From contig NC_058519.1 in NCBI RefSeq assembly GCF_904849725.1, positions 184,625,703-184,689,702 on the forward strand: 64,000 nt of DNA, given 5' to 3'. The notes beneath the pieces were generated by a model, which saw nothing but the letters and a program-made list of their open reading frames with translations, had not been told where the DNA came from and searched no databases. Below, one piece after another: positions 33,442-45,649 of this stretch. Made by a program: the position numbers and the translations under genes. The stretch is from Hordeum vulgare subsp. vulgare (Eukaryota; Streptophyta; Magnoliopsida; Poales; Poaceae). Every line of letters begins with the position of its first letter. Position 1 is the first letter of the stretch.

Positions 33442-36400
33442 TGTGGGGACCCCGACTTACGAGTCGAGATCACCGAATGAACGTGCTCGGTGATCCCAGA
33501 GAGCAATGCTCACCGAACACACAGATGTTGAATATTAAGAGTCTTACATCCAACATACCGAAATAATACAACACATGACCAATAAGGTCAAGTTCACATG
33601 GTTAGGTACTATAAGGCCAAAACACACTAATACATCTAATAGCGGAAATCTTGGGGCTAAGTGGGTGCCCATGCCATCAGCCTACACCAACACACATTCT
33701 GACTGGGAAGCGTCCTAGTTCGCAGGCCTGTCTTCGATGACGTACTCTTCTCCAAACTCTGGTATAGTCGTCCTACCTGGCACAACCCCATCACGAGAGT
33801 GACCACATATCACTCCCGCCACTAGTAATGTGGCTCTTTGCTATCACCGACCAGAGTAATCAACAAAGCCCCATCCCATAAAAGGGTAACGTGGTCGCAC
33901 ATGTAAGGTTTGGACGGTCGACACATAATAAATCTATTCACATTTTCGAAACCACTCACACCAAAATACACCTGGTGGACTACTTCTCCAAACGTGGCCA
34001 CCTATCTCATCATCACCCTCGGGCATTAGTGGGACCCGACGGGGTTTTCATAAAACTTTGATATTTACCATCATCATGATCATGCTTCTACTATGCTTAG
34101 CTCTACTTGTCAACATGATTTTAGTGTGATCCTTATAGGTGGTAGGATCATGCTCAAAATGCAAGTGCTCCGATGGAGCCATCGGCAACATCATATCGAT
34201 GACTTACCAAATAGTCATGATCATATGCAACGAGAATATTGCTCTACTAGGATGTAAATAATATTTTGCTCAGACATGGTCAAAGGACTTCTTGCCTTGA
34301 TAAGCTAAGTACCCGGGGTCTTCGGGGACTTCAAGTCCAACTCCTTCGTCAAACGTGGTTACTATTGTCGTAATAAATAAAGAAGTAATAAGTAGCTCAC
34401 ACAAAAGCAGATCACAAACTCACTTTAAAAATGTTGCTTTATTCTGATAAATATATCCTATCATTTTAAAAATATATGTCTCTGGTTTTGGTAAAAGGAT
34501 TATTTTAAAAATCATTTTAACAATAGCAAAAATATTCCAACTAGCCTTTTTTATTTATTGCTATACACAAAACTTGTTGCAAGTTTTTTTGCAAAGGCTT
34601 TATTAAATCATACTCATTTTTAGAAGAATTATGGTGGAAAAATAATAAAAATATATCGGATAACAAATTTATAAAAATCATTTCAAACTGGATTAAACAG
34701 AAAAAGAAAAATGGGCTAAGGCTCACACCTATCTTGCCCTGTGGCCTGGGCCGGCCCAGCTATCCAGCCAGCCAGCCAGCCCAGGCAAGCGCGCGGCCAG
34801 GTTCAAACCTGACGCACAGGCCCGTGCGGTCAGCGACAGAGAGGAGAGCCACCGACACGTGTGCCCCACGTGTCGGGGTCGTCTTCCACGTGTGGACAGA
34901 GGGGAGGGGAGGCACGCCGGCGACGCTACAGGTGCCCTCGAGCCCAGCCGATGGCAGAAATGGAACCAGCTCACCGTCGCCTACCTGCTGGTGGTCGAGG
35001 GGTCGACGGGGAGGCCCTGGTTCACTGGCGATGAGGTGGCTCCGGCGAGCCGGTTCAGGAGGTTGATGAACTAGGTGTCAAGGAGAGGGATTAGCTCAGG
35101 GAGGTGCTGGGGAAGCTCCCTGAGGCTGCTAGGGTCAAGGAGAAGGAGAGAGGAGCGTGAGAGCTAGCCCGTAGCCCGAGATCGACGAAGCTCTGAAGCG
35201 CCGGGGCCTCGGTCGATCTCGAGCACAGGAGCTCAATGTGCTCAAATGGAGTGGCTAGGGATGGAATTTAGGCTCTGGAGGCGTGGGATGAGGGTGCTGG
35301 AGTGAGGGGGAAGGCCTATTTATAGGCCCCCGATGGTGCACCGAGCCAGAGGTGTCAGTGGTTTCACCGCAGCTCGCAGGAGGGGTAGTAAGGGCTCGGG
35401 GTCGAAACCAGAGTATGCAGACGTGGTTTAGGACCGCTGAGACTCACTGAGAGGGAGAGAGAGCGAGGAGGAGCGTGCATGCGTGGCCGTGGTCTTCTCG
35501 CCGAATCTGGCGCGCGTGGGCACGCATCGCTCTAGTAAACAGAGTGAGGTGCGAGGGGCCCTGAGGCTGCCCCGATACAGATAGGTTGTTGGGGACACGA
35601 ATGCTGCCCACATTTGCTTTGGGTGCACCCTGCTGCGTGCCGAGAGCGCAGTTTTGGCATGCCACGGCATGCTAGTGCGCTTAGGGGCGCCTTGGCCGTG
35701 TTTGGGGTGTCCTCGGGCTAGGTTTGGAGATGCCTAGACATTTGGGAGCCGAGGGACTCTTTGTTGGCCATGGGGTGTGATAAAAGGAGAGATGCCAGCT
35801 TTGAAACAGAACTTAGAATGGGGGTTTTGGATCTTTTGCTTGGATTCAAGGAGGGGCCACTCTCCTGCTGTTGGGGAGTGGTGCTGGCTGCTTGGTCAAA
35901 GAGTTTGGAAGAAAGTCTATGGGTGTGGAGTGAGGTAGGAGCTGATTTACCAATATGACAGAAGGTGTTCGACAGGTGTTTGATATATCAACACTTCACC
36001 ACTGGTGATGAGAGTTAACATGATTAAGTTTGATGCAAAAATAAGATACTCCACCAAATTTGAGCTCCATTGGACCAGTTTGGCAATGCAAACTTGAAAT
36101 CACCCCCAAATGGGCAGATCTGTCCCTTCCAATGGGAATATGGGTAGATTACCTCCTGCAAATCCTGTTTTTGGCAGACTCCTCATTTGGGGTGTTGAAC
36201 ACTCCTACAAAGTTTCAACCCATTTGGATAAACTTTGCAATTGTAGATATGTTACAACTTGGTTCTGGACAGAGAGAGTTTTAGGATTATTTAGTGAACC
36301 AAACCACGTTGGAATGAGGTGAAACTTGGTGTGGCCACCAAATTTAGCTTGGGAAGGTTGTTGGAATTTTCTAAGATTTTATTGGAAGAATTTCCTGTGG

Positions 36401-36927
36401 AAATATTCGAAAAAGATCAAAACAAACAGAATAGGTTTTCAAGGTTTTGCTCAATTATTTTGAATATAAATAGGGGTTGAAAATCTTATGTACGGAAAAT
36501 ATATGTCCTCTGAGTATCTCCAAATTTGCTCAGATTTTTCTAAGCCACAAAAGTAATTTTCCATATAGAAATATCATTTATAGCCTCAGAAATGGACATG
36601 CATATAAAATAGGAAACAATTTGTAAAATAATCATTTTATGATTTTGGAGGGTTAAAATAGTTTTAAAACTAGATCACCATCTTTGGGTAAGAGCAATCC
36701 CTTCCCATCAAGGACTTGTAGTGCAACCCAAAGCAAGGTTTTGAAATAGTCAAAAATAAGAAAAAGAATCTTTGGGAATAATCATGTTATGAAAATATGG
36801 TTTTTGAATCCACTCATTCAAGCATGCAAACATACAATGACAAACATGGCACTCACAGAATTAGTTTTTTTTCATAAAGTTAGATTTTGAAACTAAAGTG
36901 GAAGTGAGGTAAAAACAGGGTGTGACA
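33442..36927 (-). mobile_element. Element A 3' LTR (3,486 bp)
   Basis: On the minus strand the LTR begins TGTCACACCCTG at 36927, next to the pol end, and ends …GTCGGGGTCCCCACA at 33442. It was inserted into D's gag-like region (left-flank 5-mer ACGAC, 33437-33441); the other end of A is beyond element B, so the duplication cannot be tested. Open frames here (for example 34734-35066 and 35428-35670) have no family support. Confidence 0.85.
35316..35325 (-). promoter_or_regulatory. TATA box in element A LTR
   Basis: CTATAAATAG on the minus strand, in a GGGGCCTATAAATAGGCC setting. It sits in mid-LTR, as expected for the U3/R boundary. Confidence 0.55.
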
Positions 36928-36939
36928 GACCTATCTCCC

Positions 36940-38012
36940 TTACAAGAATCTCATCCCCGAGATTCCTAACCTAGGTGCTAAAAAGGTATGGAAATTTGGA
37001 TCAGAGATAGTCTTCACGCTCCCATGTTGCTTCTGCTTCGGTGTGGTTGCTCCACTGAACCTTGAAGTACTTGACGGTGCGGCTTCTGGTGCAACGCTCC
37101 GCTTCATCCAGGATGCGGATCCGCCTCTCATGATAATTGAGATCTGGTTGGAGGGCGATGGCTCGATGTTCATTCTCCTTATAAGGATCTGGACGGTTTG
37201 GCGCTTGCAGACACTTCCGAAGTTGGGACACGTGGAAGACGTTGTGCACACCCGAAAGTTCCGGAGGTAACTCCAATTGGTAAGGAACTTCTCCACGCCT
37301 TGTTGTGATCTTAAAAGGTCTAATGAACCTTGGAGCAAGCTTACCTTTGGCATAGAAACGCTTGGTTCCCTTGAGAGCTGTGACGCGGAGGTACACCTGG
37401 TCTCCGGGAATGAACTCCACTTCTCTATGGTGGGAGTCCGCATAGCTCTTCTATCGTGACTTGGCCGCTTTCAAGTTTTCCCAGACAAGTTGCACCTTGT
37501 CTTTTGCCTCTTGCAGAACTTCCGGCCCAAAAATCAATCCTTCGCCGGTTTCGGACCAGTTGAGCGGGGTGCGGCACTTTCGTCTGTATAACACTTCAAA
37601 GGGGGCCATCTGGAGACTGGACTGGTAGCTGTTGTTGTATGAGAACTCAGCGAACGACACACCATATTCCCATTTGGTCCCATGTGCCAAGACACAAGCG
37701 CGGCGCATATCTTCTAGTATCCGATTAACTCTCTCCGTCTGTCCGCCTGTCTGCGGATGGAAGGCGGTGCTGAAAGAGAGCTTGGTTCCAAGATCTTCTT
37801 CGAACTTCTTCCAGAATTTTGAGGTGAACTGCGTGCCTCGGTTAGATATGATCTCCTTGGGAACTCCATGGAGGCTCACAATACGCTCAATGTAGAGGCT
37901 AGCCAGCTTGTCGCCCCCATAGGTGGTATTGACCGGGATGAAGTGAGACACCTTGGTCATATGGTCGACGATGACCCATATAGAGTCATGGACTCTACTG
38001 GACCTGGGTAGG
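36940..38012 (-). pseudogene. Element A integrase core and chromodomain-like C-terminus (3' half)
   Basis: This continues element A's polyprotein from 55215 across the composite insertion. The integrase core shows the first acidic residue in WVIVDHMTKVSHFIPV, then ISNRGTQFTS, where the second catalytic Asp is replaced by Asn (family form SDRGTQF), and the third acidic residue in GGQTERVN. A stop codon follows AAKSR (about 37446), then the C-terminal domain in the same frame (FIPGDQVYLRVTALKGTK; GKLAPRFIRPFKI; VKYFKVQWSNHTEAEATWE), with a stop near 37001. The LTR follows at 36927. Integrase inserts cDNA into the host genome; this one is inactive. Confidence 0.9.
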
Positions 38013-39427
38013 TGATAATCCACAAGTATAGGGGATCGCAACAGTTTTCGAGGGTAGAGTATTCAACCCAAATTTGTTGATTCAACACAAGGGGAAGCCA
38101 AAGAATATTCTCGAGTAGTAGCAGTTGAGTTGTCAATTCAACCACACCTGAAAGACTTAGTATCTGCAGCAAAGTTTTAGTAGAAAAGTAGTGTGATAGT
38201 AGCAGTAGCAATGGAAACAGTAGCAGCAGTAACAACAGTAGCAGTAACAGTAGCAGCAGTAACAGGAGTAGCGGCAAAGTAATGTAGCAAGGACCAGTAG
38301 GAAAAGACTCGTGGGCATTGGATAGGTGATGGATAATTATGCTGGATGACATTCATCATTCAACAGTTATAACATGGGGAGATATGTAATTAGCTCCAGT
38401 TCGTCAATGTAATGTAGGCATGTATTCCGTATATAGTCATACATGCTTATGGAAAAGAACTTGCATGACATCTATTGTCCACCCCTCCCATGGCAAAGGG
38501 GTCCTAATGGAAACTACGGGATATTAAGGTTCTCCTTTTAATAGAGAACCGGAACAAAGCATTAGCACTTAGTGAATACATGAACTCCTAATACTATGGT
38601 CATCTCCGGGAGTGGTTCCGGCTATTGTCACTCCGGGGTTGTCGGGTCATAACACATAGTAGGTGACTACTACTTGCAAGATAGGATCAAGAACACACAT
38701 ATATTGCCGAGAACATAATAGGTTCAGATCTGAAATCATGGCACTCGGGCCCTAGTGACAAGCATTAAGCAAAGCAAAGTAGTAGCAACATCAATCTCAG
38801 AACATAGTGGATACTAGGGATCAATCCCGATCAAAACTAACTCGATTACATGATAGATCTCATCCAACCCATCACCGTCCAACAAGCCTACAATGAGATT
38901 ACTTACGAACGGCGAAGAGCATCATGGAATTGGCGATGAAGGAAGGTTGGTGCTGTCGACGGTGACGATCCCCCCTCTCCGGAGCCCAGAACAGACTCAA
39001 GATCTGCCCTCCAGAGGAAGAACAGGTGGTGGCGGCGCCTCCGTATCGTAAAACGCGATGAACTCTCCTCCTTGATTTTTTTCTGGATGAAAGGGACTAA
39101 ATAGAGCTGGAGTTTGAGGCGGCGGAGCATCGAGGGCCCCACAAGCCTGCTAAGCGCGGCCAGGGGGGCCCGCACCTCCTGGGCTTGTGGGCTCCTCGCT
39201 CCACGCCTCCGGTAGATTCTTGCGCCTGTATTTTTTATATATTCCACAAAATATCCTTGTAAATGTCTAGGTCATTTCGAGAACTTTTATTTCTGCGCCA
39301 AAACAACACCATGGCAATTCTCCTGAAAATAGCGTTAGTCCGGGTAAGTTCCATTCAAATCATGCAAATTAGAGTCCAAAACAAGGGCAAAAGAGTTTGG
39401 AAAAGTAGATACGACGGAGACGTATCA
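38013..39427 (-). repeat. LTR of composite, minus orientation (left arm)
   Basis: A 1,415-bp LTR: on the minus strand it runs from TGATACGTCTCCGTCGTATC (39427) to …TTGTGGATTATCA (38013). The internal domain starts after it with a polypurine tract (AACTCCCCCAAGCTT, the plus view, from 39427). A GTA/GCA trinucleotide-rich tract occupies about 38198-38276. It corresponds to the plus-oriented LTR at 51065-52477. Confidence 0.9.
38198..38276. repeat. Imperfect AGC/AGT/AAC trinucleotide tract in LTR
   Basis: GTAGCAGTAGCAATGG-like trinucleotides repeat with variants. Related tracts occur in the other LTR copies near 52205-52320 and 54366-54470. Confidence 0.8.
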
Positions 39428-41531
39428 ACTCCCCCAAGCTTAAAGCCTTGCTTGGCCTCAAGCAATTCAGTTGAAAAACTGAAAGAGACAAAAGAAAAAC
39501 TTTTACAAACTCTGTTTGATCTTGTTGTTGCAATTATGTCTAACTCATATTCAGATTTTCAGCAAGATCATAAGCTAACCACATAGGCAATGACATTTAG
39601 GTCTCAAGAAGTACTCATATCAATGGAATAATCAACTAGCGAGCAATAATAATAAGTTTCAAACGTCAACACTTCAATCAAAATAATCATGAAGCAAAAT
39701 GAACAGATGATATCTTGCTAGCTCTTTCTGAGACCGCAAAACATAAATGCAGAGCACCTTCAAAGACCCTGGGCTCACTGAACATTGTAATTCATGGCAA
39801 ATAAGATCCAGTCACAGTCAAACTCAATATCAGTTAAAAGCAAAGCATAAAAATGACAGAGGTGCTCTCTAATTGGTGCTTTTATAAGAAGAGGATGACT
39901 CAACATGAACATCAATAGACAGGCCCTTCCCAGAGGGAAGCATTGATTTGCAGAGGTGCCAGAGCTCAAGCTTTTAAACACAGATAAATAATTTTGGGTG
40001 GCATGCTTTCATCGTCAATGTGATGACCAAGAGTTTTCACCATCTTCAATGCTACCCATGCTATAGGCGGTTCCCAAACAGAAATGTAAAGTTTTGACTC
40101 CCCCACCACCGATCAATCACACTCCATGACTAGCCGAATACTCGGGTGCCGTCCATACCAACAACAATCCAGGGGGAGTTTTGTTTGCAATTATATTTTC
40201 GATTTGAGCATGGAACTCGGCATTCCAATTACCAGCCCCCTTCTCGTGAATGATAGTGAATAAACACATATCGAGGATAACATGCCTAGCATAGAAGATA
40301 CTGATCGCCCCTTGTCACCACATGAGTAGTTCGGGCATGCAAAATAGATTATTACTTGAAGGTTTAGAGAGTGGCACATGCAAATTTATTTGGAACGGCA
40401 GGTAGATACCGCATATAGGTAAGTATGGTGGACTCATATGGCGCAACTTTGGGTTTATGGAAGTGGATGCACAAGCAGTATTCCCGCTTAGTACAAGTGA
40501 AGGCTAGCAAAAGACTGGGAAGCGACCAACTAGAGACTGACAACAGTCATCAATATGCATTGAAATTAACCAACATTGAGTGCAAGCATGAGTAGGATAC
40601 AAGTCACCATAAACATGAATATCATAGAGGCTATGTTGATTTTGTTTCAACTACATGCGTGAACGTGTGCCAAGTCAAACCACTTGAATCATTCAAAGGA
40701 GGATACCATCCTATCATACTACATCATAATCATCTCAAAATTCATGTTGGCATCCAAGACAAACCATTATAAGCTCCATGCTAATTAAGCATCGCATCAG
40801 AAACTATGATCTCTTAGTTTTCATTGCAAACATGTTTCTCTCACAACAAAGCTGAATTAGGAACGATGAGCTAGTCATATTTACAAAAACAAAATAGATC
40901 GAGTTCATACCAGCTTTTCCAGGCTCAGTCACTTTGTCATATATCATCATTATTGCCTTTCACTTGCACGACCGGATGATCTGAACAATAATAAGAGTGT
41001 TCGTGCATTGGACTAAGCTGGGATCTGCAAGCAAACACAAAGGAGAAGACAAAGTAATATGGCTCTTTGACAGATAAACAGATATGCATGCGAGATCCAT
41101 TAAACATTGTAACCATGGTCTTCTACCTTGACCCAAATAAAAAGAAAACTATTTACACAGGAAAGCTACCAACAAGAAAAAGAAGAACATGAAATCTTTT
41201 TGGGTTTTCTCAATCTAAACAAACAAACGAGAAGAAAGCGAGAAAAAGAAATAAACTAGCATGGATGATATAGTGGAAAAGTGTGAACACCGACTAACAA
41301 AGTGTAAGCGTGAGCAAGAATATAAAGTCGATGAGAAACACGTACTCCCTCAAGCTTAGGATTTTGGCCTAAGTTGGTCTACTCCCATGGCTAGTCCGGG
41401 CGATATCCAAAATCATAATGGGGGTTGTACGGGAGCGCGGCAGCTACCGCCTGAATAGCTGCCTCACAGAGGCGAGGAGCCTTTGCCTCCCTCTCATACT
41501 GCTGTGCCGCTCCTCTGGTTATGTAATATCT

Positions 41532-42451
41532 CTATTTTACCTGAAAGTCAAAGAAGGCAGGAGCAGGAAGGGTAATATGGAAAACACGTTGTTGGTTAAA
41601 TATGAACCGGTATAGGAGGGATTCATTATCCCTCTCAAGGAACTGATAACATGTCATAGCGGCGCGATCAAGGAAAGCTGTATGGAGCGGGGGATCTCCT
41701 TCGAGGATGGGTACTCCAAGAAAATTTGCTATGCGAGTGGCATAGATCCCACCAAAGAAATCCCCTTCATTAGAATTATTATTTAGCCTCCTCGCGATTA
41801 TAGCTCCCATGTTGAAACTTCTATCACCCATCACTACGCTCTTAAGAAAACTAAGGTCAGGTGCGCAGAGGTGACAATGCTCAATCTTGCCGTTAATGCA
41901 TCCACCTATCAAGAGGGAAAAGTAATGCAAGGCAGGAAAATGAATGCTCCCCATGGTAGCCTGCGTAATATCTCTAGTTTCTCCGACAGTTATACCAGAG
42001 ATAAAATCTCTAACCGAAGACTTAGGAGGATCATTGAGACTACCCCAATCAGGATCTTGCAAACTCTATTGAAATCCTCTAAATCCATGGTATACGATTT
42101 GTCATACAGATCAAACAGTATGGATGTGTCACAGCCAGCTGAAAATTTGAATCTACGAACAAAAGAGGCAGTGAGAGTAATATACTGTTCACATTTATCG
42201 AAGATGAATTCTTCGAGCCCGGCATTGTGAACAAATGTATCAAACTCGTCTTTGAAACCTGCATCAATCATGAATTCATCAAAAGGCCATTCACATGGTT
42301 GTACCTGTGCGTTCCTCGGTTGGTCAGGATCGGGCTCCCGAATCGCGAGACGGGACCCTTCTTGCTTGAGGAACCACCATGATAGTTTCTCCTGAACATC
42401 TTCCTTTTCTGAAATTTTTAGTGACTCAAAGGAAAAGTGAACAAGGCTCAC
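41532..42451 (-). pseudogene. Left-arm ORF2: plant-transposon-like protein (variant 1)
   Basis: Two overlapping frames (41990-42451, then 41532-42062) encode a protein of the kind found as second ORF in non-autonomous Triticeae Gypsy elements (putative plant transposon protein / Transposase_32-like). Landmarks: FIFDKCEQYITLTASFVRRF, MGSIHFPALHYFSLLIGGCI, SFNMGAIIARRLNNN, FFGGIYATRIANFLGVPI, RFIFNQQRVFHITLPAPAFF. The function is unknown. A frame change near 42000-42060 and the lack of a clear start make it a likely pseudogene. It differs strongly from its positional partner at 48035-48960. Confidence 0.6.
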
Positions 42452-43172
42452 CGAAACTCATAGCAACTACTCCTACAAGTGCCTAGAGGCCATATCATGC
42501 ATCAAAACTACTTGGGACCAGGTAAAATTAGCATGCAAAGCTCAAGAACAGGGTCACCAAGGCAGCAATAATATGCAATGAATAAAGCACTAGAGCAAAA
42601 ACTAATTGGACCAATGGAGGAGTCACATACCAAGGAACAATTCCCCATAAGAGTTTGGTGAATGGGGCTTTGCACAAGGAGATCGAAAATCGCAGCAAGA
42701 AGAGCAAGAACACGGGTTTGAGCTGTAGAATGATTTTTTGGAGGTAGGAGAAGGAGATGGGAGCTGGAATAAATGGAGGGGGCCACATGGGCCCCACAAG
42801 CCTGGTAGGCACAGCCAGGGTGGTGCCCGCGCCTCCTGGGCTTGTGGCCCACTGGTGCATCCCCCTGACTAACTCGTCTTAGAATTTTTAAAAAATTCCA
42901 GAAAAATCATACCTGATTTTCAGGGCATTTGAAGAACTTTTATTTTCAGGACACTTTTCTACGGGACGTAAGAAGCAGAAAACGGGAGAAACTAAAGCTA
43001 AATCTATCATTTTTCTTCTAAGCAAACGAAGGTAAAGGTTCGGAACAGAGGGTTGTGACTCTTAGATTCATCCATCTCATGGTCATCAAAAGAAATCTGT
43101 CAATGAGGTTGATCAAGTCTCCTTGACAAACTTTTCCGAATCGCATAAAACCGAAGAATTTCCGAATAGTCA

Positions 43173-44754
43173 CTAAGTTACCTCAATGGGGATGTGCATA
43201 TCCCCAACAAGCAAGTCATACTTCATCTTAACAGTAGGTATAGGGCATTCGAAGCTCCCAATAAGAATCGATGAAATTTTTTCAATAGCATTGATGCAAT
43301 GTACTCGATATTGTTTCTCCGGAAAGTGCACCGTATGCTCATTACCATTGACATGGAAAGTGACATTGCCTTTGTTGCAATCAATAATAGCACCTGCAGT
43401 GTTTAAAAAGGGTCTTCCAAGGATGAACGCCATGGCATCATCCTTGGGAATATCCAGAATAACAAAGTCTGTTAAGATAGTAACGTTAGCAACCACAACA
43501 GGCACATCCTCGCAAATGTCGATAGGGAAAGCAGTTGATTTGTCGGCCATTTGCAGAGAGATTTCAGTGGGTGTCAACTTGTCAATTCTAGTCCACGATA
43601 AAGAGAGAGAGGCATAACACTAACACCGGCTCCATGGTCTCATAAAGCAGTTCTAACGTAGTTTCCTTTAATGGAGAAACGTATAGTGGTTATTCCGGGA
43701 TCACCTAGTTTCTTAGGAGTTCCACCCTTGAAGGTGTAATTAGCGAGCATGGTGGAAATCTCAACCTCAGGTATCCTCCTTTTATTAGTCACAATATCCT
43801 TCATGTACTTAGCATAAGGAGACATTTTGAGCATATCTGTCAAACGCATTTGCAGAAAGACAGGTCTAATCATTTCAACTAAGCGCTCAAAATCCTCATC
43901 ATCCCTTTTCTTTGATGGTTGGGGCGGAAAGGGCGTGGGTTTCTGAACCCATGGTTCCCTTTCTTTACCATGCTTCCTAGCAATGAAGTCATTCTTATCA
44001 TAACTCATATTCTTAGGTTGTGGGTTATCAAGACCAACAGGTTCAATCTCCACATCCTTATCATTACTAGCTTGAGCATCATCATGAACACCACTATCGA
44101 TGTTATTACTAGGCTCATGTTCATCACCAGATTGTGTTTTGGCATCAAAAACGGAGACATCGTTTGGATTCTCGGGTGTAACACCAACAGGGTTGCTAGC
44201 ATGCAAGTTCCTATCATCTTTCTTTTTCTTCCTAAGATAACTAGGTGCCTCGGTGCTGACTCCTTGAGATTCTTGTTCAATTCTCTTACGATGACCCTCA
44301 GGATACAAAGGTTCCTGGGTCATTCTACCACCTCTAGCGATGACTCTGACAGAATTGTTATTCTAGTCATTGAGCAAGTCGATTTGAGCGTTAAGTACTA
44401 GTTCTACTTGAGTAGTAACCATAGAGGCATGTTTACTCAAAAGCTTAAGATCATTGACTTTTCTATCCACACAAGCACTTAAATGACTAAGCATACGAGC
44501 ATTCTGTTCCAATTGTCTGCTAACATAATCATTGAAACTTTGTTGTTTGGCAACAAAGTTATCAAATTCATCTAAGCATAAGCTAGCAGGTTTATCAAAA
44601 GGAATATCACTCTCATTGAATCTACGAAGAGAATTTACCTCTACTACCTGTGTCGGGTTATCGAGACCATGGACCTCTTCGATAGGTGGTAGATTTTTGA
44701 CATCTTCAGATTTAATGCCTTTCTCTCGCATAGATTTCTTATCTTCTTGTATAT
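43173..44754 (-). pseudogene. Left-arm gag C-terminus and retropepsin-like domain
   Basis: Starting abruptly at the spacer (44754), the minus strand reads KSM.EKGIKSEDVKNLPP, then LDEFDNFVAKQQSFNDYVSR, a stop after DLLND (about 44363), RMTQEPLYPEG, and the conserved linker MRLTDMLKMSPYAKYMKDIV, and then reaches the protease start. The residue before the expected Asp-Leu-Gly-Ala motif is a stop (TAL-stop), and the motif itself reads DHGAG. A one-base deletion near 43587 shifts the frame, and the protease resumes as LTPTEISLQMADKS…AFILGRPFLNTAGA…MHIPIEVT, ending at 43173. The gag N-terminus is absent from this arm. Retropepsin would process Gag; this copy cannot. Confidence 0.85.
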
Positions 44755-45649
44755 TGACATGTCTCAAACGTATCTATAATTTTTGATGGTTTCACGCTGT
44801 TATCTTGTCTTCTTTGTATGTTTTATGTACCTTTTACATCTTTTTTGGGACTAACTTATTGATTCAGTGCCAAGTGCCAGTTCCTGTTTTTTCCGTGTTT
44901 TTGACTCTTTTCAGGTCTGATTTTGGAACGGAGTCCAAACGGAAGAAAAACCCCGAATTTTTTTTTTCCCGAACGGAAGAAGTCCACGGGGCTTTTGGGC
45001 CAAGCCAGGTGGGCTCCAGGGAGCCCACAAGCCCCCACTCTGCCACCAGGGGGGAGGCGGCGGTGGGCAGTCTTGTGGCCACCCTAGCCGCCCCCTGACC
45101 TAGGTCTTGCGCCTATATATTCCCAAATATTCCGCAAAAAATCAGGGGAGCCTCGAAAATACTTTTTCGCCGCCACAAGCTTCCGTTTCCGCGAGATCTC
45201 ATCTGGAGACCCTTCCCGGCACCCTACCAGAGGGGACTTTGGACGTGGAGGGCCTCTTCATCATCATCATTGCCCCTCCAATGACTCGTGAGTGGTTCAC
45301 TTCAGACCTACGGGTCCGTAGTTAGTAGCTAGATGGCTTCTTCTCTCTCTTGGATCTTAAATGCAAACTTCTCCATGATCTTCATGGAGATCTATCCGAT
45401 GTAATCTTCTTTGGCGGTGTGTTTGTCGAGATCCGATGAATTGTGGACTTGCGATCAGATTATCTATGATATATATTTGAGTCTTTGTTGATTTCTTATA
45501 TGCATGATTTGATATCCTTGTAAGTCTCTCCGAGTCTTGGGTTTTGTTTGGCCAACTAGATCTATGATTCTTGCAATGGGAGAAGTGCTTGGTTTTGGGG
45601 TTGATTTGTCGGCCATTTGTAGAGAGATATATCGCCAATATATGTGTGT
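44755..45649 (+). mobile_element. Spacer of the palindrome: foreign LTR fragment plus short patches
   Basis: 44755-45600 is the left ~850 bp of a different Gypsy LTR (TGACATGTCTCAAACGTATC…, the same type as 22286-23827), ending at …GTGCTTGGTTTTGGGG with no LTR end and no target duplication. 45601-45628 matches 43535-43562 (27 of 28 bases), i.e. protease sequence in antisense. 45632-45649 matches 51781-51798 of the composite's LTR. Then gag sequence starts in plus orientation. No gene. Confidence 0.8.

Noticed and set aside
34729..35074. Frames on both strands near 34.7-35.1 kb
   Set aside because: Within the element A LTR; composition-driven frames without motifs.
43186..44401. Plus-strand frames of 143-160 codons in the left arm (also minus 46103-46723 and 46808-47224 in the right arm)
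   Set aside because: They are antisense shadows of the gag/protease region.
44755..45600. Ordinary solo-LTR insertion at the palindrome centre
   Set aside because: It lacks the LTR 3' end and a 5-bp duplication, and is followed by unrelated short patches, so it is not a simple insertion.
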